Part shown: positions 32,970 through 33,301 of the stretch, piece by piece
Layout of the letters: each line of letters opens with the position of its first letter
Numbering within the stretch: the stretch's first letter is position 1
Assembly: GCF_001039355.2 (NCBI RefSeq)
Contig: NW_019774681.1
Location: 504,923-538,223 of the forward strand
Source of the DNA: Lingula anatina
Taxonomy: Eukaryota > Brachiopoda > Lingulata > Lingulida > Lingulidae
Reading direction: 5' to 3'
DNA length: 33,301 bases
Program-made: the position numbers and the translations under genes
Notes under the pieces: generated by a model
The model's database searches: none
Seen by the model: the letters and a program-made list of their open reading frames with translations, nothing else
Told to the model about the DNA's origin: nothing

Positions 32970-33301
32970 GTAGGTACAGGTTCAAGGTGCAATCTTTTTT
33001 TTTAGGTTCTCTAACTGTGAACATTTTACCTTGAAATATTCACAATTTTTATTTTATAATTCGAAATAACCACAAAACTGCTATGGGCAAATGAATATGA
33101 CATTTTAGATGATTTATGTTGATTACATGTATTACTGTAGTTTTATTTTAAATTTAATTATTTAAAGTTCATAACTATTGAAAAACATTTGACTTTCCAT
33201 CAGTGCATGACAATAACAAAAAGGTTTAATCTGTATTAAGTTAAGGATGAATTATTCTCATACATGCCACACTATTAATTTATTCATTTTTTGAAAAACT
33301 T
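32970..33301 (+). other. Start of GALNT-like intron 2
   Basis: Intronic AT-rich sequence follows the donor GTAGGT and runs to the window edge. No feature is seen. Confidence 0.7.

Overview
This window is nuclear DNA from an animal, most likely a marine or other non-model invertebrate. It is AT-rich, and the genes are split into short exons with consensus GT/AG splice sites, AATAAA signals, microsatellites and small inverted-repeat elements. The encoded proteins resemble vertebrate orthologues closely, which fits a slowly evolving bilaterian such as a mollusc, brachiopod, annelid or lower deuterostome. The sequence alone does not settle the phylum. It is a draft assembly with an 84-base N gap and two single N bases.

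Bases 1-9,100: the left end holds tandem copies of an exon-like block with an internal 52-bp minisatellite, then one exon-sized piece of a TDP-43 (TARDBP)-like gene with a one-base frameshift. About 6 kb without recognisable genes follows, and then a minus-strand SR-type splicing factor gene whose second RRM half I could not find.

Bases 9,100-18,000: two intact plus-strand genes whose reading frames I joined exon by exon. The first is CRIPT (100 aa, ending in the PDZ ligand QTSV). The second is a sororin/CDCA5 homologue (395 aa, with the FGF motif and the C-terminal sororin box). The third CRIPT intron is a nest of elements: a long foldback hairpin sitting in a decayed duplicate of the exon 4 acceptor, and a roughly 1.1-kb element with terminal inverted repeats.

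Bases 19,400-33,301: ERH (minus, 101 aa) and SLC39A9/ZIP9 (plus, 324 aa) are head-to-head with 345 bp between their start codons. The first two coding exons of a GALNT2/GALNT16-type polypeptide N-acetylgalactosaminyltransferase follow and run off the right edge. ERH, SLC39A9 and GALNT16 are also neighbours on human 14q24.1, so this is probably an ancient gene neighbourhood.

The genes do not form a pathway. They are housekeeping genes for splicing and RNA metabolism, cohesion, zinc transport and O-glycosylation. I found no operon, CRISPR, phage or obviously new multi-gene system. The observations most worth following are the reiterated TDP-43-like pseudo-exons, the incomplete SR gene, the element-rich CRIPT intron and the conserved ERH-SLC39A9-GALNT cluster.
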